Assembly: GCF_034479615.1 (NCBI RefSeq)
Contig: NZ_CP140255.1
Span: 3,348,001 to 3,412,000 of the forward strand
From: Vreelandella neptunia
GTDB lineage: Bacteria; Pseudomonadota; Gammaproteobacteria; Pseudomonadales; Halomonadaceae
Direction of reading: 5' to 3'
DNA length: 64,000 nucleotides
Positions 15,803-24,596 of this stretch are shown here, piece by piece. Under the pieces are notes generated by a model that was not told where the DNA came from, ran no database searches, and worked only from the letters and a program-made list of their open reading frames with translations. Both the position numbers and the translations under genes were made by a program. How positions within the stretch are numbered: position 1 is the first letter of the stretch; each line of letters opens with the position of its first letter.

Positions 15803-16633
15803 TTAGCGAGATGACAGTTTAAGAGCAGGATGGCGATTAACATCTTTGTACAGCAGGTACCTAAATGGCCCGGGGCCAGCGGCGTAGCAGGCCTGGGGGC
15901 AGAAGGCGCGTAGCCACATAAAGTCACCAGCTTCTACCTCTACCCAATTTTGATTCAGGTGATAAACGGCTTTGCCTTCAAGCACGTAAAGGCCGTGTTC
16001 CATGACATGGGTTTCATCAAAAGGAATCACGCCGCCGGGCTGAAAGGTAACGATATTAACGTGCATATCGTGGCGAACATCCGCAGGGTCGACAAAGCGC
16101 GTGGTGGCCCAGCGCCCTTCAGTGCCCGGCATTTCGATGGGGGCAATGTCCTGCTCGTTGGTGACAAACGCCTGTGGCACCTCAAGCCCTTCCACAAACT
16201 CATAGGCCTTGCGTACCCAGTGGAAACGTACCGGCGCGTTGGATTCGTTGCGCACCTGCCACGAGCTGCCTGGGGGAATAAACGCATAGCCGCCGGGCTG
16301 TAGGGTGTGGCGCTCGCCCGACAAAGTAAGCGTTAACTCACCTTCCACAATAAACAGCACGCCTTCCGCCTGGGGGTCAGGCTCAGGTTTATCGCTGCCC
16401 CCTTGGGGCTGGACTTCCATAATGTACTGAGAGAACGTCTCGGCGAACCCCGACAGCGGCCGCGCCAGCACCCATAGCCGGGTGCCTTCCCAAAAGGGAA
16501 GATTGCTGGTGACGATATCGCGCATCACGCCTTTGGGGATCAGCGCATACGCTTCTGTGAACACGGCACGGTCAGCGGTGATTTGCGTTTGCGGCGGGTG
16601 CCCCCCGGTGGGAGCGTAGTAAGTAGCTGGCAT
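15803..16633 (-). CDS. allE: (S)-ureidoglycine aminohydrolase, bicupin
   Basis: 276 residues from the ATG at 16633, with AGGT upstream; the earlier in-frame codon at 16663 has none. Two cupin halves are visible: EGVLFIVEGELTLTLSGE...PGGYAFIPPGSSW in the N-terminal half, and FDETHVMEHGLYVLEGKAVYHL...VEAGDFMWLRAFCPQACYAAG in the C-terminal half, the latter with the metal-site His/Glu/Gln residues. The enzyme hydrolyses ureidoglycine to ureidoglycolate plus ammonia. It is transcribed with allA. A perfect TTGTATACAA-type palindrome lies 40 bases upstream. Confidence 0.93.
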   Translation of the reverse strand: MPATYYAPTGGHPPQTQITADRAVFTEAYALIPKGVMRDIVTSNLPFWEGTRLWVLARPLSGFAETFSQYIMEVQPQGGSDKPEPDPQAEGVLFIVEGELTLTLSGERHTLQPGGYAFIPPGSSWQVRNESNAPVRFHWVRKAYEFVEGLEVPQAFVTNEQDIAPIEMPGTEGRWATTRFVDPADVRHDMHVNIVTFQPGGVIPFDETHVMEHGLYVLEGKAVYHLNQNWVEVEAGDFMWLRAFCPQACYAAGPGPFRYLLYKDVNRHPALKLSSR

Positions 16634-16672
16634 TTTTAAACCTATTTGACTTAGTAAACACACACGTTACTC

Positions 16673-16688
16673 ATCTTGTATACAAGAT
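16673..16688. promoter_or_regulatory. Operator-like palindrome, TTGTATACAA type (copy 1)
   Basis: ATCTTGTATACAAGAT is a perfect 16-bp palindrome, 40 bases before the aminohydrolase start. The same core occurs at 23449-23464, 23645-23654, 38904-38913 and 39547-39556, all next to purine genes. Probable target of the FCD-type GntR regulator at 36523-37257 (inference). Confidence 0.7.
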
Positions 16689-16758
16689 TAGCGAACCACA
16701 ATAAAGCGATCTTTAGCAAAGGCCTTGTGAAACACTCCTCCCAATAGTAACTTCTTTA

Positions 16759-16774
16759 GAAACTTTCGTTTCAC
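16759..16774. promoter_or_regulatory. Operator-like motif GAAACTTTCGTTTCAC (copy 1)
   Basis: GAAAC and GTTTC arms around TTTC, in the 247-base gap before the YfcC gene. An identical 16-base copy stands upstream of the ABC importer (21338-21353), close to the RpiR-type regulator gene. The shape GAAA-n-TTTC suits RpiR/MurR-family regulators. Binding is inferred. Confidence 0.6.
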
Positions 16775-16880
16775 AATTCTAAGATCATACGAGCATGTCC
16801 AAAAACAGCAACCTCGGCGCGGCGTGACGCCCGCTAACCGCTGCTCAGGTCAGCTAATTATAACAAACGCGAGGCATAGC

Positions 16881-18323
16881 ATGTCCCAACACACTCCCTC
16901 TTCCCCCGATAGCCCAACGCCAAAGAAAAGCTGGTGCCGGATCCCTGATATTTACGCGGTTCTGTTCATATTTATCAGCTTGGCCGCGATAGCGACGCAT
17001 TTTGTGCCTGCCGGGCAGTTCGAGCGTGTTCCTGGCCCAAATGGCCGTATCACTATTGACCCGACCTCTTATGAACAGATCGCCTCCTCACCGATTGGTA
17101 TCGTCGACTTTATGCTGGCGATCCCCAATGGCTTGATGAGTGCAGGTGAAGTTGTCTTTTTCACCTTCATGATCGGCGGTATGTTCATGGTGCTAAGGCG
17201 CACCGGGATTATTGAAATAGGGGTAGACAAGTTAACGCGACGCTTTGCGCGACAGAGCCTGCTCACTATCCCCGTGTTGATGACGGTTTTTGCCCTCATA
17301 GCGACGGTTATCGGTACCCAAGAATTGGCGCTGGTCTACGTGCCGGTCATCCTTCCGTTGATGATTGCCTTGCGCTTTGATTCAGTCACGGCCGCGGCGG
17401 TGGCACTTTGTGCTACCACGGTTGGTTTCACCACGGGGGTGCTCAACCCCATCAATACCGGCCTAGGGCAGCAACTCTCAGATCTTCCTCTCTACTCCGG
17501 CTATGGCTTGCGCGTCATGGCGTTTGTGGTGATGTTGGCCGCGGCCATTTTCTTCGTTATGCGTTACGCCCGCAGGGTGCGCCAGACACCTTCGCTTAGC
17601 CTGCTGAGCAGTGACACTAGCGAATCCGAAAAACGCTCGCTTTATCAACATGCTGACAATAGCCCTGCCTTAATCGCCAGCGTTCGCCAGAAGTTGGCTG
17701 CCGTCGCCACCTTCGCCTTCTTCGCGGTACTCGTCTATGGCGTGCTGCAGCAAGGCTGGTTCATGATGGAAATGGCCGGCCTGTTTATCATCATGGGTAT
17801 TGTAGTGGGCCTAATCGCAGGCCTCGATACCGACGAAATATGCGCAGGCTTTAACCAGGGCTTTCGCGATGTATTAGTCGGGGCCATGATCGCCGGCGTC
17901 GCACGCGGTGTTGCCGTGATGCTGGAAGATGGCCAAATCATGGACACCCTGGTGTTTGGGCTTGGCAACCTTGTCGGTGGCCTGCCTACCCTGCTTTCGG
18001 CGATTGGCATGTTCTTCGCCCAGCTAGGCTTCAATTTCATTGTCCCCTCCGGTAGCGGCCAGGCACTGGTCACCATGCCACTGATGGCACCGCTCTCCGA
18101 CATCATCGGCGTTACCCGCCAAACGGCGGTGCTGGCGTTCCAGCTGGGTGACGGTATTGGCAATATTTTATACCCGACCTCAGGCTACTTTATGGCAACC
18201 CTGGCGCTTGCTGGCGTGCCGTGGCAAAAGTGGGTCAAATTCTTCTTCCCACTTTTTTGCGTCTGGATAGTGATTGCCCTGGGCTTTCTTATTTTCGCCC
18301 AGGCAACCCAGTGGACCGGCTAG
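16881..18323 (+). CDS. YfcC-family membrane carrier
   Basis: 480 residues from the ATG at 16881, with GAGG upstream. An in-frame upstream codon at 16824 lacks a site. About 12 membrane segments; family features are HFVPAGQFERVPGPNGR, FTFMIGGMFMVLRRTGIIEIGVDKL, TVIGTQELALVYVPVILPL and NFIVPSGSGQALVTMPLMAPLSDIIGVTRQ. YfcC proteins are related to short-chain fatty acid and C4-dicarboxylate carriers, and substrates are mostly unproven. The gene lies divergently from the ureidoglycine aminohydrolase gene and has a GAAAC-TTTC-GTTTC operator-like site. The stop overlaps by 4 bases with the convergent ABC ATPase gene. Confidence 0.82.
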   Translation: MSQHTPSSPDSPTPKKSWCRIPDIYAVLFIFISLAAIATHFVPAGQFERVPGPNGRITIDPTSYEQIASSPIGIVDFMLAIPNGLMSAGEVVFFTFMIGGMFMVLRRTGIIEIGVDKLTRRFARQSLLTIPVLMTVFALIATVIGTQELALVYVPVILPLMIALRFDSVTAAAVALCATTVGFTTGVLNPINTGLGQQLSDLPLYSGYGLRVMAFVVMLAAAIFFVMRYARRVRQTPSLSLLSSDTSESEKRSLYQHADNSPALIASVRQKLAAVATFAFFAVLVYGVLQQGWFMMEMAGLFIIMGIVVGLIAGLDTDEICAGFNQGFRDVLVGAMIAGVARGVAVMLEDGQIMDTLVFGLGNLVGGLPTLLSAIGMFFAQLGFNFIVPSGSGQALVTMPLMAPLSDIIGVTRQTAVLAFQLGDGIGNILYPTSGYFMATLALAGVPWQKWVKFFFPLFCVWIVIALGFLIFAQATQWTG

Positions 18324-19048
18324 AGCACGGCAGAAATAAACTGCTTTAGCTCCGGCGTTTGTGGGTTGCTGAATAGCTCGCTGGGGGCGCCCTCTTCATG
18401 GATGCGCCCCTGGTGCATAAACACCACACGGTCGGCAACGTCACGGGCAAAGCTCATTTCGTGGGTGACTAGAATCAGCGTCATACCCTCTTTTGCCAAC
18501 GCTTCGAGCACGCGCAGCACTTCCCCGACCAGCTCAGGGTCAAGGGCGGAAGTCACCTCATCGCAGAGCATCACTTTGGGGCGCATGGCCAGCGCCCGAG
18601 CGATGGCGACCCGCTGCTGCTGCCCACCGGAAAGCTGCGCCGGGTAGGCATCGTATTTGTCGGAGAGCCCCACTTTCTCGAGCACTTCGCGGGCGACTTT
18701 CTCGACCTCGGTTTTCTCCTCGCCACGCACCACCAGCGGCGCCAGGCAGACGTTTTCACCTACGGTTTTATGGGGAAACAGGTTAAAGCTTTGGAATACC
18801 ATGCCGACGTTTTCACTCAGCTCTTTGGGCGACATTGACGCCGCATCCAGCTGCTTATCGGCAATGGTGATCTGGCCGCTGTCATGTTTTTCCAGCTGAT
18901 TCAGGCAGCGCAGCAGAGTGCTTTTACCCGAGCCGCTGCGGCCAATAATCGCCACCACTTCGCCTTGGGCAACCGAAAGGTTAATACCTTTAAGCACTTC
19001 CAGGTCGCCAAAGGCTTTATGAACGTTATCAACGTAGACCAGCGTCAT
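18320..19048 (-). CDS. Polar amino-acid-type ABC transporter ATP-binding protein
   Basis: 242 residues from the ATG at 19048, with GGAG upstream; the frame continues upstream inside the permease gene. Walker A GRSGSGKST, Q-loop VFQSFNLFPHKT, signature LSGGQQQRVAIARAL, Walker B VMLCDEVTSALDPE. This is the GlnQ/HisP subfamily. It overlaps the end of the upstream permease gene by 20 bases. With two permeases and a binding protein it makes a complete importer. The substrate is probably an amino acid or a small nitrogen compound; a link to ureides is only suggested by location. Confidence 0.9.
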   Translation of the reverse strand: MTLVYVDNVHKAFGDLEVLKGINLSVAQGEVVAIIGRSGSGKSTLLRCLNQLEKHDSGQITIADKQLDAASMSPKELSENVGMVFQSFNLFPHKTVGENVCLAPLVVRGEEKTEVEKVAREVLEKVGLSDKYDAYPAQLSGGQQQRVAIARALAMRPKVMLCDEVTSALDPELVGEVLRVLEALAKEGMTLILVTHEMSFARDVADRVVFMHQGRIHEEGAPSELFSNPQTPELKQFISAVL

Positions 19049-19685
19049 AGAGCTTTTTCTCCAGATAGCGCGCGTAGCAGGAAAGGGGGTAGCACAGCGC
19101 GAAGTAAAGCAGGGCCACAAGGGCAAAAATGGTGAAGGGTTCAAAAGTGGCGTTATTGAGCATGGTGCCCGCCTTGGTCAGCTCGACAAACCCAATGATG
19201 GAGGCCAGCGCCGTGCCTTTGATGACCTGTACCGAGAACCCCACCGTAGGCGGAATCGAAAGCCGCAGCGCCTGAGGCAGAATCACATGGCGCATGGTCT
19301 GGAAGTAGTTCATGCCCAGCACCCGCGCTGCGTGCCACTGCCCTTTAGCGACCGCTTCTAAACAGCCGCGCCAGATGTCACACAAGAAGGCGCTGGTAAA
19401 CAGCGTCAACGCAATAGAAGCCGCCAGCCAGGGAGAGATCGGATGCCCCATGGCCGCAGCGCCAAAGAAGATTAAAAACAGCTGCATCAGCAGCGGCGTG
19501 CCTTGGAACAGGTCTACATAGAGTGAGGTTAAACGCTGTAGCCAGCGGTTGCTGGAGAGGCGCATAAAGGTCAACAGCAGCCCCACCGTCGCACCGCCCA
19601 CAAAGGCAATCAGCGACAGCACAATGGTCCAGCGAGTTGCCAATAGCAGGTTGCGCAAGATGTCCCAGAAGGTGAACTCAATCAT
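19029..19685 (-). CDS. Amino-acid-type ABC transporter permease 2
   Basis: 218 residues, HisM/GlnP family. It starts IEFTFWDILRNLLLATRWTI, has the typical VDLFQGTPLLMQLFLIFFG segment, and the EAA loop in LEAVAKGQWHAARVLGMNYFQTMRHVILPQAL. Four to five membrane helices. Overlaps the neighbouring permease gene by 4 bases and the ATPase gene by 20. Confidence 0.9.
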   Translation of the reverse strand: MIEFTFWDILRNLLLATRWTIVLSLIAFVGGATVGLLLTFMRLSSNRWLQRLTSLYVDLFQGTPLLMQLFLIFFGAAAMGHPISPWLAASIALTLFTSAFLCDIWRGCLEAVAKGQWHAARVLGMNYFQTMRHVILPQALRLSIPPTVGFSVQVIKGTALASIIGFVELTKAGTMLNNATFEPFTIFALVALLYFALCYPLSCYARYLEKKLYDAGLR

Positions 19686-20359
19686 CGTTGTTCTCCTTGC
19701 TGATAGGCGAATACCCGCTTGCCCACCAGCATAAAGCTGCGCCGCATGCCGAAGGCGAGGAGCAAATAGACCAGCGTGATCAGCAGGTAGACTTCAAAGC
19801 TGCGGAAGTTGCGGGACTGGATAAAGTTAGCGGCGTAGGTCAGGTCGAATACGGAAATCTGCGACACCACCGCTGAGCCCAGCATCACGATAATCGACTG
19901 GCTGATAAGCGCCGGGTAGACCCGAGCAAAGGCAGGCACCAGCACGATATGGCGATAGCTTTGCAGCGTGGTCATGCCCAGTGCCCGTCCGGCTTCCAAC
20001 TGCCCCTTGGCCGTGGCGCTAATACCGGCGCGTAAAATCTCGGCACTATAAGCGGCCAGGTTGAGCGTCATAGCAATGAATGCCGCAGTAATGGCATCAA
20101 TTTTAATGCCGAGCCCCGGTAGCCCGAAGAAGATAAAGAACAGTTGCACAATGAAGGGCGTATTGCGGGTTACTTCGACGTAGCCGCCTAGCCCCCAGCG
20201 CACCCATGGCTGCGCGTTGACGCGTAAATACGCCACTGCCACCGCCAGCGCTAGTCCCGTCAAGGTGGTCACCACGGTCAAAATGACCGTGGTGGTAAGA
20301 CCTTTGAGGAGCTCACTGACGTAGGGCAACAGGGTAAGAAAATCGAGTGTTGGCCCCAT
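19682..20359 (-). CDS. Amino-acid-type ABC transporter permease 1
   Basis: 225 residues, same family as its partner: VEVTRNTPFIVQLFFIFFGL, then LRAGISATAKGQLEAGRALGMTTLQSYRHIVL as EAA loop. It follows the binding-protein gene by 8 bases and overlaps the second permease by 4, so all four genes form one operon (binding protein, permease, permease, ATPase). Confidence 0.9.
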   Translation of the reverse strand: MGPTLDFLTLLPYVSELLKGLTTTVILTVVTTLTGLALAVAVAYLRVNAQPWVRWGLGGYVEVTRNTPFIVQLFFIFFGLPGLGIKIDAITAAFIAMTLNLAAYSAEILRAGISATAKGQLEAGRALGMTTLQSYRHIVLVPAFARVYPALISQSIIVMLGSAVVSQISVFDLTYAANFIQSRNFRSFEVYLLITLVYLLLAFGMRRSFMLVGKRVFAYQQGEQR

Positions 20360-20367
20360 AATGAACC

Positions 20368-21222
20368 TCAGCTACCGAAGTTTTCAGGCAGGTCGGCACT
20401 GAACCAGCGCTGGGACATCTCATTCAAGGTGCCATCTTCCAGGCCCTGGGCGATCAGGCGATTCACTTCTTCCATTAGCGCAGGTTCGTTTTTATTCATG
20501 CCCACGTAGCAAGGTGAATCTTTGAGCTGATAAATCAGCGAGGGCGCGCGATCGCTGTTTCGCTCGGCGATTTCAGCGGCGACTACGTTACCGGTGGCGA
20601 CGTAGTCGACTTGGCCGGAAAGAAACGCAGAAATGGTCGTGGCGTTATCTTCAAAGCGCTGCACTGTGGTGGAGTCCGGGGCAATCTCAGAAAGCTCCAT
20701 ATCTTCCACGGCGCCGCGGGTTACCCCGATGGTTTTATCGGCCAAGCCTTCCGGGCCATCTACGCTTTCATCTTCATCGGCGCTGAACACGCCTAGAAAG
20801 AACGGCGCGTAGGCATCGGAAAAATCAATTGCCGCTTCACGCTCAGGGTTTTTACCCAGGCTAGAGATCACCAGATCCGCCTGCCCGGTTTGCAAATAGG
20901 GAATACGGTTAGCGCTGGTAACGGGGATCAGCTCTAACTCAACGCCCATTTCATCAGCCAGGTATTGGGCCATATCAATATCGTAGCCGCGCGGCTGCAG
21001 GTCGGTACCTACTGAGCCAAACGGTGGGAAATCTTGCGGGACAGCTACCCGGATGGTGCCGCGTGACTCGATATCCTCTAGCGCATCCGCCTGAACGTTT
21101 GGGCTAATGGTAATAGCACCGAGGGCAACGACGGCACTCAGCCCTGTGGCTAAGACACCGGACTGTAGGCGTTTGAATTGGTTAGAGAAAGAGTGATTGA
21201 AGCGGCGCGATAGCGATTTCAT
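20368..21222 (-). CDS. Amino-acid-type ABC transporter substrate-binding protein
   Basis: 284 residues, AGGAG ribosome site before the ATG. Signal peptide: basic N-terminus, then LATGLSAVVALGAITISP and cleavage near VQADA. Type II periplasmic binding fold of the bacterial extracellular solute-binding family 3: GTIRVAVPQDFPPFGSVGTDLQPRGYDIDMA, LQTGQADLVISSLGKNPERE, IDFSDAYAPFFLGV and KTIGVTRGAVEDM. It captures the ligand in the periplasm. The ligand is unknown. A GAAAC-TTTC-GTTTC site lies 116 bases upstream, making regulation by the nearby RpiR protein likely. Confidence 0.9.
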   Translation of the reverse strand: MKSLSRRFNHSFSNQFKRLQSGVLATGLSAVVALGAITISPNVQADALEDIESRGTIRVAVPQDFPPFGSVGTDLQPRGYDIDMAQYLADEMGVELELIPVTSANRIPYLQTGQADLVISSLGKNPEREAAIDFSDAYAPFFLGVFSADEDESVDGPEGLADKTIGVTRGAVEDMELSEIAPDSTTVQRFEDNATTISAFLSGQVDYVATGNVVAAEIAERNSDRAPSLIYQLKDSPCYVGMNKNEPALMEEVNRLIAQGLEDGTLNEMSQRWFSADLPENFGS

Positions 21223-21337
21223 GGTGTTCTCCTAATAAGAGCAACCTGACAAGGGCATGTCGGTCAGTCAGTAGCCGTAGCGGTATTAGTTAGGGATGCA
21301 GAGCGAGTGAAAGCTTTGTTGCATAAAATCTAACAAA

Positions 21338-21353
21338 GAAACTTTCGTTTCAC
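21338..21353. promoter_or_regulatory. Operator-like motif GAAACTTTCGTTTCAC (copy 2)
   Basis: Exact 16-base repeat of the site at 16759-16774. It lies in the 322-base gap between the RpiR gene (21545-22420) and the ABC importer. Nothing else was recognised in this gap, which holds no credible gene. Confidence 0.6.
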
Positions 21354-21544
21354 CCGATCACCTAATAGCAACAGCGATACCAGAAGTGGCTAACATTTTT
21401 TAGAACAGCAGCTTAGCGGACACGCGAAACCACAACGCAGCGATTGCCGCGCTGAGAAGAGGATTTCAAAGGAGAGAGATGCAATGTGTTGGTGCAGTTT
21501 TCATCCACCAACAGGACGAGATGCACCATGAAAGGAGGTCTAGC

Positions 21545-22420
21545 CTATTGAGCGCTCCAATCCACGCTCATGGTCGGCGCTTCCAGCTCGCTAAGCTCAG
21601 CGTAAACTTCACTGATCGCGCTGATTCGCTCTCGACCTTCGGCAAGACGACGGTGCAGTAAACCGTTGGCAATCAGGCAGATCAGGCTATTGGCGGCGGC
21701 GTAGCTATCGAAGGCGGAGAGACTTTCCAGCGGCGTTTCAAAAAACCACGTTACCTGTGAGGCAAAGTTGACCGCGGTGGGGTCAGCCAGCAAGGCTACC
21801 TTGGCAGGTGAGCGCTCAAGTGCATCAATTAGCGAAGCAAAGGCCGCTGGACGGCGGCGAAAACCAAACAGCACCACCACATCCTGCTCGGTGAGATCGA
21901 CAATCTCTTCCGCTAACGACTGATTAGGGTGAGGCACTACCCGCACCTGGGTGCGCGCCTGAATCAACTGCTGGCGAAAGTGCAGCGCTAGCGGATAGCT
22001 GTTACGAAAACCGATCACGACCACATGACGCGCGCTATCCAACCGCTCTACCAGTGCCGCAAATTGATCCGCCGCAATGCCGTTCAAGCAGCGCTGCAGG
22101 TTATCCTGCTCCCGCTGCAAATGACGCTGGAACGGCGCCCCGACCTCTTCTTGCATGGCGTTGGGGTCGATCACCAAAGGCACGCCCAGGTTACGTAGCT
22201 GGCGGGCGTGGTCTTTAACGGTGCGGTAGCTTTCAAACCCCAGCCGCTTGAATAGGCGGCTGACCGTCGATTTGGATACCCCGGTCAAACGCGCCAAATC
22301 AGCGGCGCTATACACCGCCAGATCATCAAAGTGATCGAGGATAAAGCTCGCCACCCGCTGCTCCTGGGCAGTTAGCGCGTCAAACTGGGCGGTAATCCGC
22401 TGTCCGATATGCGGCGTCAT
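21545..22420 (-). CDS. RpiR/MurR-family transcriptional regulator (HTH + SIS domain)
   Basis: 291 residues. An N-terminal HTH_6 domain (LTAQEQRVASFILDH, then YSAADLARLTGVSKSTVSRLFKRLGF) is joined to a SIS domain (RHVVVIGFRNSYPLALHFRQ, QDVVVLFGFRRRPAAFASLI, KVALLADP). SIS domains sense phosphosugars or other small molecules. It starts 22 bases after the puuE stop and is probably co-transcribed with it. The two identical GAAACTTTCGTTTCAC sites before YfcC and the ABC importer are candidate targets. Confidence 0.88.
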   Translation of the reverse strand: MTPHIGQRITAQFDALTAQEQRVASFILDHFDDLAVYSAADLARLTGVSKSTVSRLFKRLGFESYRTVKDHARQLRNLGVPLVIDPNAMQEEVGAPFQRHLQREQDNLQRCLNGIAADQFAALVERLDSARHVVVIGFRNSYPLALHFRQQLIQARTQVRVVPHPNQSLAEEIVDLTEQDVVVLFGFRRRPAAFASLIDALERSPAKVALLADPTAVNFASQVTWFFETPLESLSAFDSYAAANSLICLIANGLLHRRLAEGRERISAISEVYAELSELEAPTMSVDWSAQ

Positions 22421-22442
22421 AGCATCCTATTAAGCTACTTTA

Positions 22443-23378
22443 TTAACGAGTGGCAGGGTGGTGCTCTGCCCAGTGACGGGCAATATCAACCCGCCGGGCC
22501 ACCCAAACGCGGTCGTGGGTTTCGATATAATCCAAGAAACGCTGCAGCGCGCGAAAACGCCCAGGGCGACCCAACAAGCGGCAGTGCATGCCTATTGATA
22601 ACATTTTGGGCGCCTCCTCCCCTTCTGCGTAAAGTACATCAAAGGCATCGCGCAGGTAGATAAAGAAGTGATCCGCAGTGTTGAAACCTTGCGGCGCGGC
22701 AAAGCGCATATCGTTGCTGTCCAGCGTGTAGGGCACAATCAGGTGGTTGTGGTCACTGCCCTGACTATCGGTCACCTGCGTCCAGAAAGGCAAGTCGTCG
22801 CCGTAGTAGTCGCTATCGTAAAGGAATCCACCCTCATCGAGTACTAAGCGTCTGGTGTTGGGACTGTCGCGCCCGGTGTACCAGCCTTGGGGTTTTTCAC
22901 CGTAAAGGCGCTGAAAAATCTCCATGGCCTGCTGTAGATGCTCCCGCTCAACGTGTTCGGGCACTTCCTGATAGTGAATCCAGCGGTAACCGTGGCAGGC
23001 AATCTCGTGGCCTAACTCTTTAAATGCCAGGGCGACATCCGGGTTGCGCTCCAGCGCCATCGCCACACCAAACACCGTAAGCGGCAAACCGCGCTTTTCA
23101 AACTCGCGCAGAATGCGCCATACCCCGGCGCGGGAGCCATACTCGTAGATCGACTCCATGCTCAAGTGGCGATCCGGATAAGCCGGTGCACCGATGATTT
23201 CCGACAGGAACTGCTCAGAGCCTGAGTCACCGTGCAACACGCAGTTTTCGCCGCCCTCTTCGTAGTTAAGCACAAACTGAACGGCAATTTTGGCCTTGTT
23301 TGGCCAGTTGGCGTGGGGCGGGTTGCGCCCATAACCGATCAAATCGCGGGGATAGTGCCCCTTAGGTGACGACGACAT
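22443..23378 (-). CDS. puuE: Allantoinase PuuE (polysaccharide-deacetylase fold)
   Basis: 311 residues, cofactor-type NodB fold. Features: YPRDLIGYGRNPPHANWPNKAKIAVQF, NYEEGGENCVLHGD, EYGSRAGVWRILREFEKRGLPLTVFGV, GHEIACHGYRWIHY, GWYTGRDSPNTRRLV and FLYDSDYYGDDLPFW. These are diagnostic of PuuE, the allantoinase unrelated to the AllB amidohydrolase family. It opens the hydantoin ring of allantoin to allantoate. A 16-bp palindrome (23449-23464) lies 70 bases upstream, with the divergent racemase gene beyond. Confidence 0.93.
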   Translation of the reverse strand: MSSSPKGHYPRDLIGYGRNPPHANWPNKAKIAVQFVLNYEEGGENCVLHGDSGSEQFLSEIIGAPAYPDRHLSMESIYEYGSRAGVWRILREFEKRGLPLTVFGVAMALERNPDVALAFKELGHEIACHGYRWIHYQEVPEHVEREHLQQAMEIFQRLYGEKPQGWYTGRDSPNTRRLVLDEGGFLYDSDYYGDDLPFWTQVTDSQGSDHNHLIVPYTLDSNDMRFAAPQGFNTADHFFIYLRDAFDVLYAEGEEAPKMLSIGMHCRLLGRPGRFRALQRFLDYIETHDRVWVARRVDIARHWAEHHPATR

Positions 23379-23448
23379 AGCTAGCTCCTTGATTCATCCA
23401 AAACCCGGGCAGCTCACTGGCAAATAGCCACCCAGCAATACAGAAAAT

Positions 23449-23464
23449 TATTTGTATACAAAAT
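23449..23464. promoter_or_regulatory. Operator-like palindrome, TTGTATACAA type (copy 2)
   Basis: TATTTGTATACAAATA is a perfect 16-bp palindrome, 70 bases before puuE and shared by the puuE-hpxA divergent region. Confidence 0.7.
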
Positions 23465-23644
23465 AGCGACATTCACAACCAACCGCAACGCGGTCGACCG
23501 CTAATCCCCTGACGCGAATAGCGTTTCTCAGTTTAAAAGGCGTTAAGCCATTGAATCCTGAACAAATGGTCAAGTTTTCTCAGCCGCTTTTTTATCGCCG
23601 ATTGCTGGTTAGCCCCTTGCGTCACGAAAAAAACCGCCCTATTT

Positions 23645-23654
23645 TTGTATACAA
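23645..23654. promoter_or_regulatory. Operator-like palindrome, TTGTATACAA type (copy 3)
   Basis: TTGTATACAA, perfect 10-bp core with partly symmetric flanks, 35 bases before the racemase start. Together with copy 2 it gives two sites in the 311-base divergent region. Confidence 0.65.
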
Positions 23655-23689
23655 GAAATGCCATATTGTTTACACACGGAATACCTATC

Positions 23690-24442
23690 GTGCATATACG
23701 CATTATTAACCCTAACACCACGGCCTCTATGACCGCTGCTATGGGTCAGGCAGCACAGCAGCAGGCGGGGCCTGGCACCACGGTTAGCGCTTCGCAGCCG
23801 GACGCTGGCCCGGTCTCTATCGAGAGCCATTTCGATGAAGCAATCAGCGCGGTAGGGGTGGCCGAAGAAGTTCTCAAAGGTGAGCGTGAAGGCGGTATCG
23901 ACGCCTATGTGGTGGCCTGCTTTGGCGACCCCGGTCTGCTCGCAGCACGAGAACTAACCCGTGCGCCGGTCATTGGCATCGCCGAAGCGGCCTTTCACCT
24001 AGCTACGCTGGTGAGTACACGCTTTTCCATTGTCACCACCCTGGGCCGCACCGGCATTATCGCCGAACATCTGCTTCAGCAGTACGGCTTTAGCCACCAC
24101 TGCCGCCGTATACGTGCCGCTGAAATTCCGGTGCTTGATCTTGAGCATCATCCTGAAGTGGCGTTTACCCGCATTGTGGAAGAGTGCTGCCGCGCACGGG
24201 ATGAAGATGACATTGGCGCCATCGTTTTAGGCTGTGGTGGCATGGCTAATTTGACCCAGCAGATCAGCCGCGAAGTGGGCCTGCCAGTCGTAGAAGGTGT
24301 TACCGCCGCGCTGAAACTGGCGGAATCACTGGTGAGTTTGGGGCTGCATACCAGTAAATATGGAGACCTTGCCTACCCACGGCCAAAGACCTTCACCGGT
24401 AAGTTTTCTGAGCTCTCGAATCTTGCGCTACCGCTTAAATAG
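23690..24442 (+). CDS. hpxA: Asp/Glu/hydantoin racemase family, probable allantoin racemase
   Basis: 250 residues from a GTG at 23690, with GGAA upstream. The start is supported by the family N-terminus HIRIINPNTTASMT. The two catalytic cysteines are in VVACFGDPGL and VLGCGGMANL. These enzymes interconvert stereoisomers of hydantoins; next to PuuE and two NCS1 permeases, allantoin racemisation is the likely job, allowing both enantiomers to be used. Divergent from puuE, with two operator-like palindromes between. Confidence 0.87.
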   Translation: MHIRIINPNTTASMTAAMGQAAQQQAGPGTTVSASQPDAGPVSIESHFDEAISAVGVAEEVLKGEREGGIDAYVVACFGDPGLLAARELTRAPVIGIAEAAFHLATLVSTRFSIVTTLGRTGIIAEHLLQQYGFSHHCRRIRAAEIPVLDLEHHPEVAFTRIVEECCRARDEDDIGAIVLGCGGMANLTQQISREVGLPVVEGVTAALKLAESLVSLGLHTSKYGDLAYPRPKTFTGKFSELSNLALPLK

Positions 24443-24596
24443 CAGTTCCAAATAATAATAGTGACTCAGCAACATCTAATAACAATAGTTTAAATAGAAT
24501 TTTAAATAGTACGTCCATTAGCACGCCACGCCGCAAGCGTTTCCCGATACCTAATCGGGGATTAATAAAAACCGACAATCTTGCGAGGACGACAAC

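Noticed and set aside
24543-24559. Small hairpin before the first NCS1 permease as a terminator
   Set aside because: A 6-bp stem with no T-run; too weak to claim.
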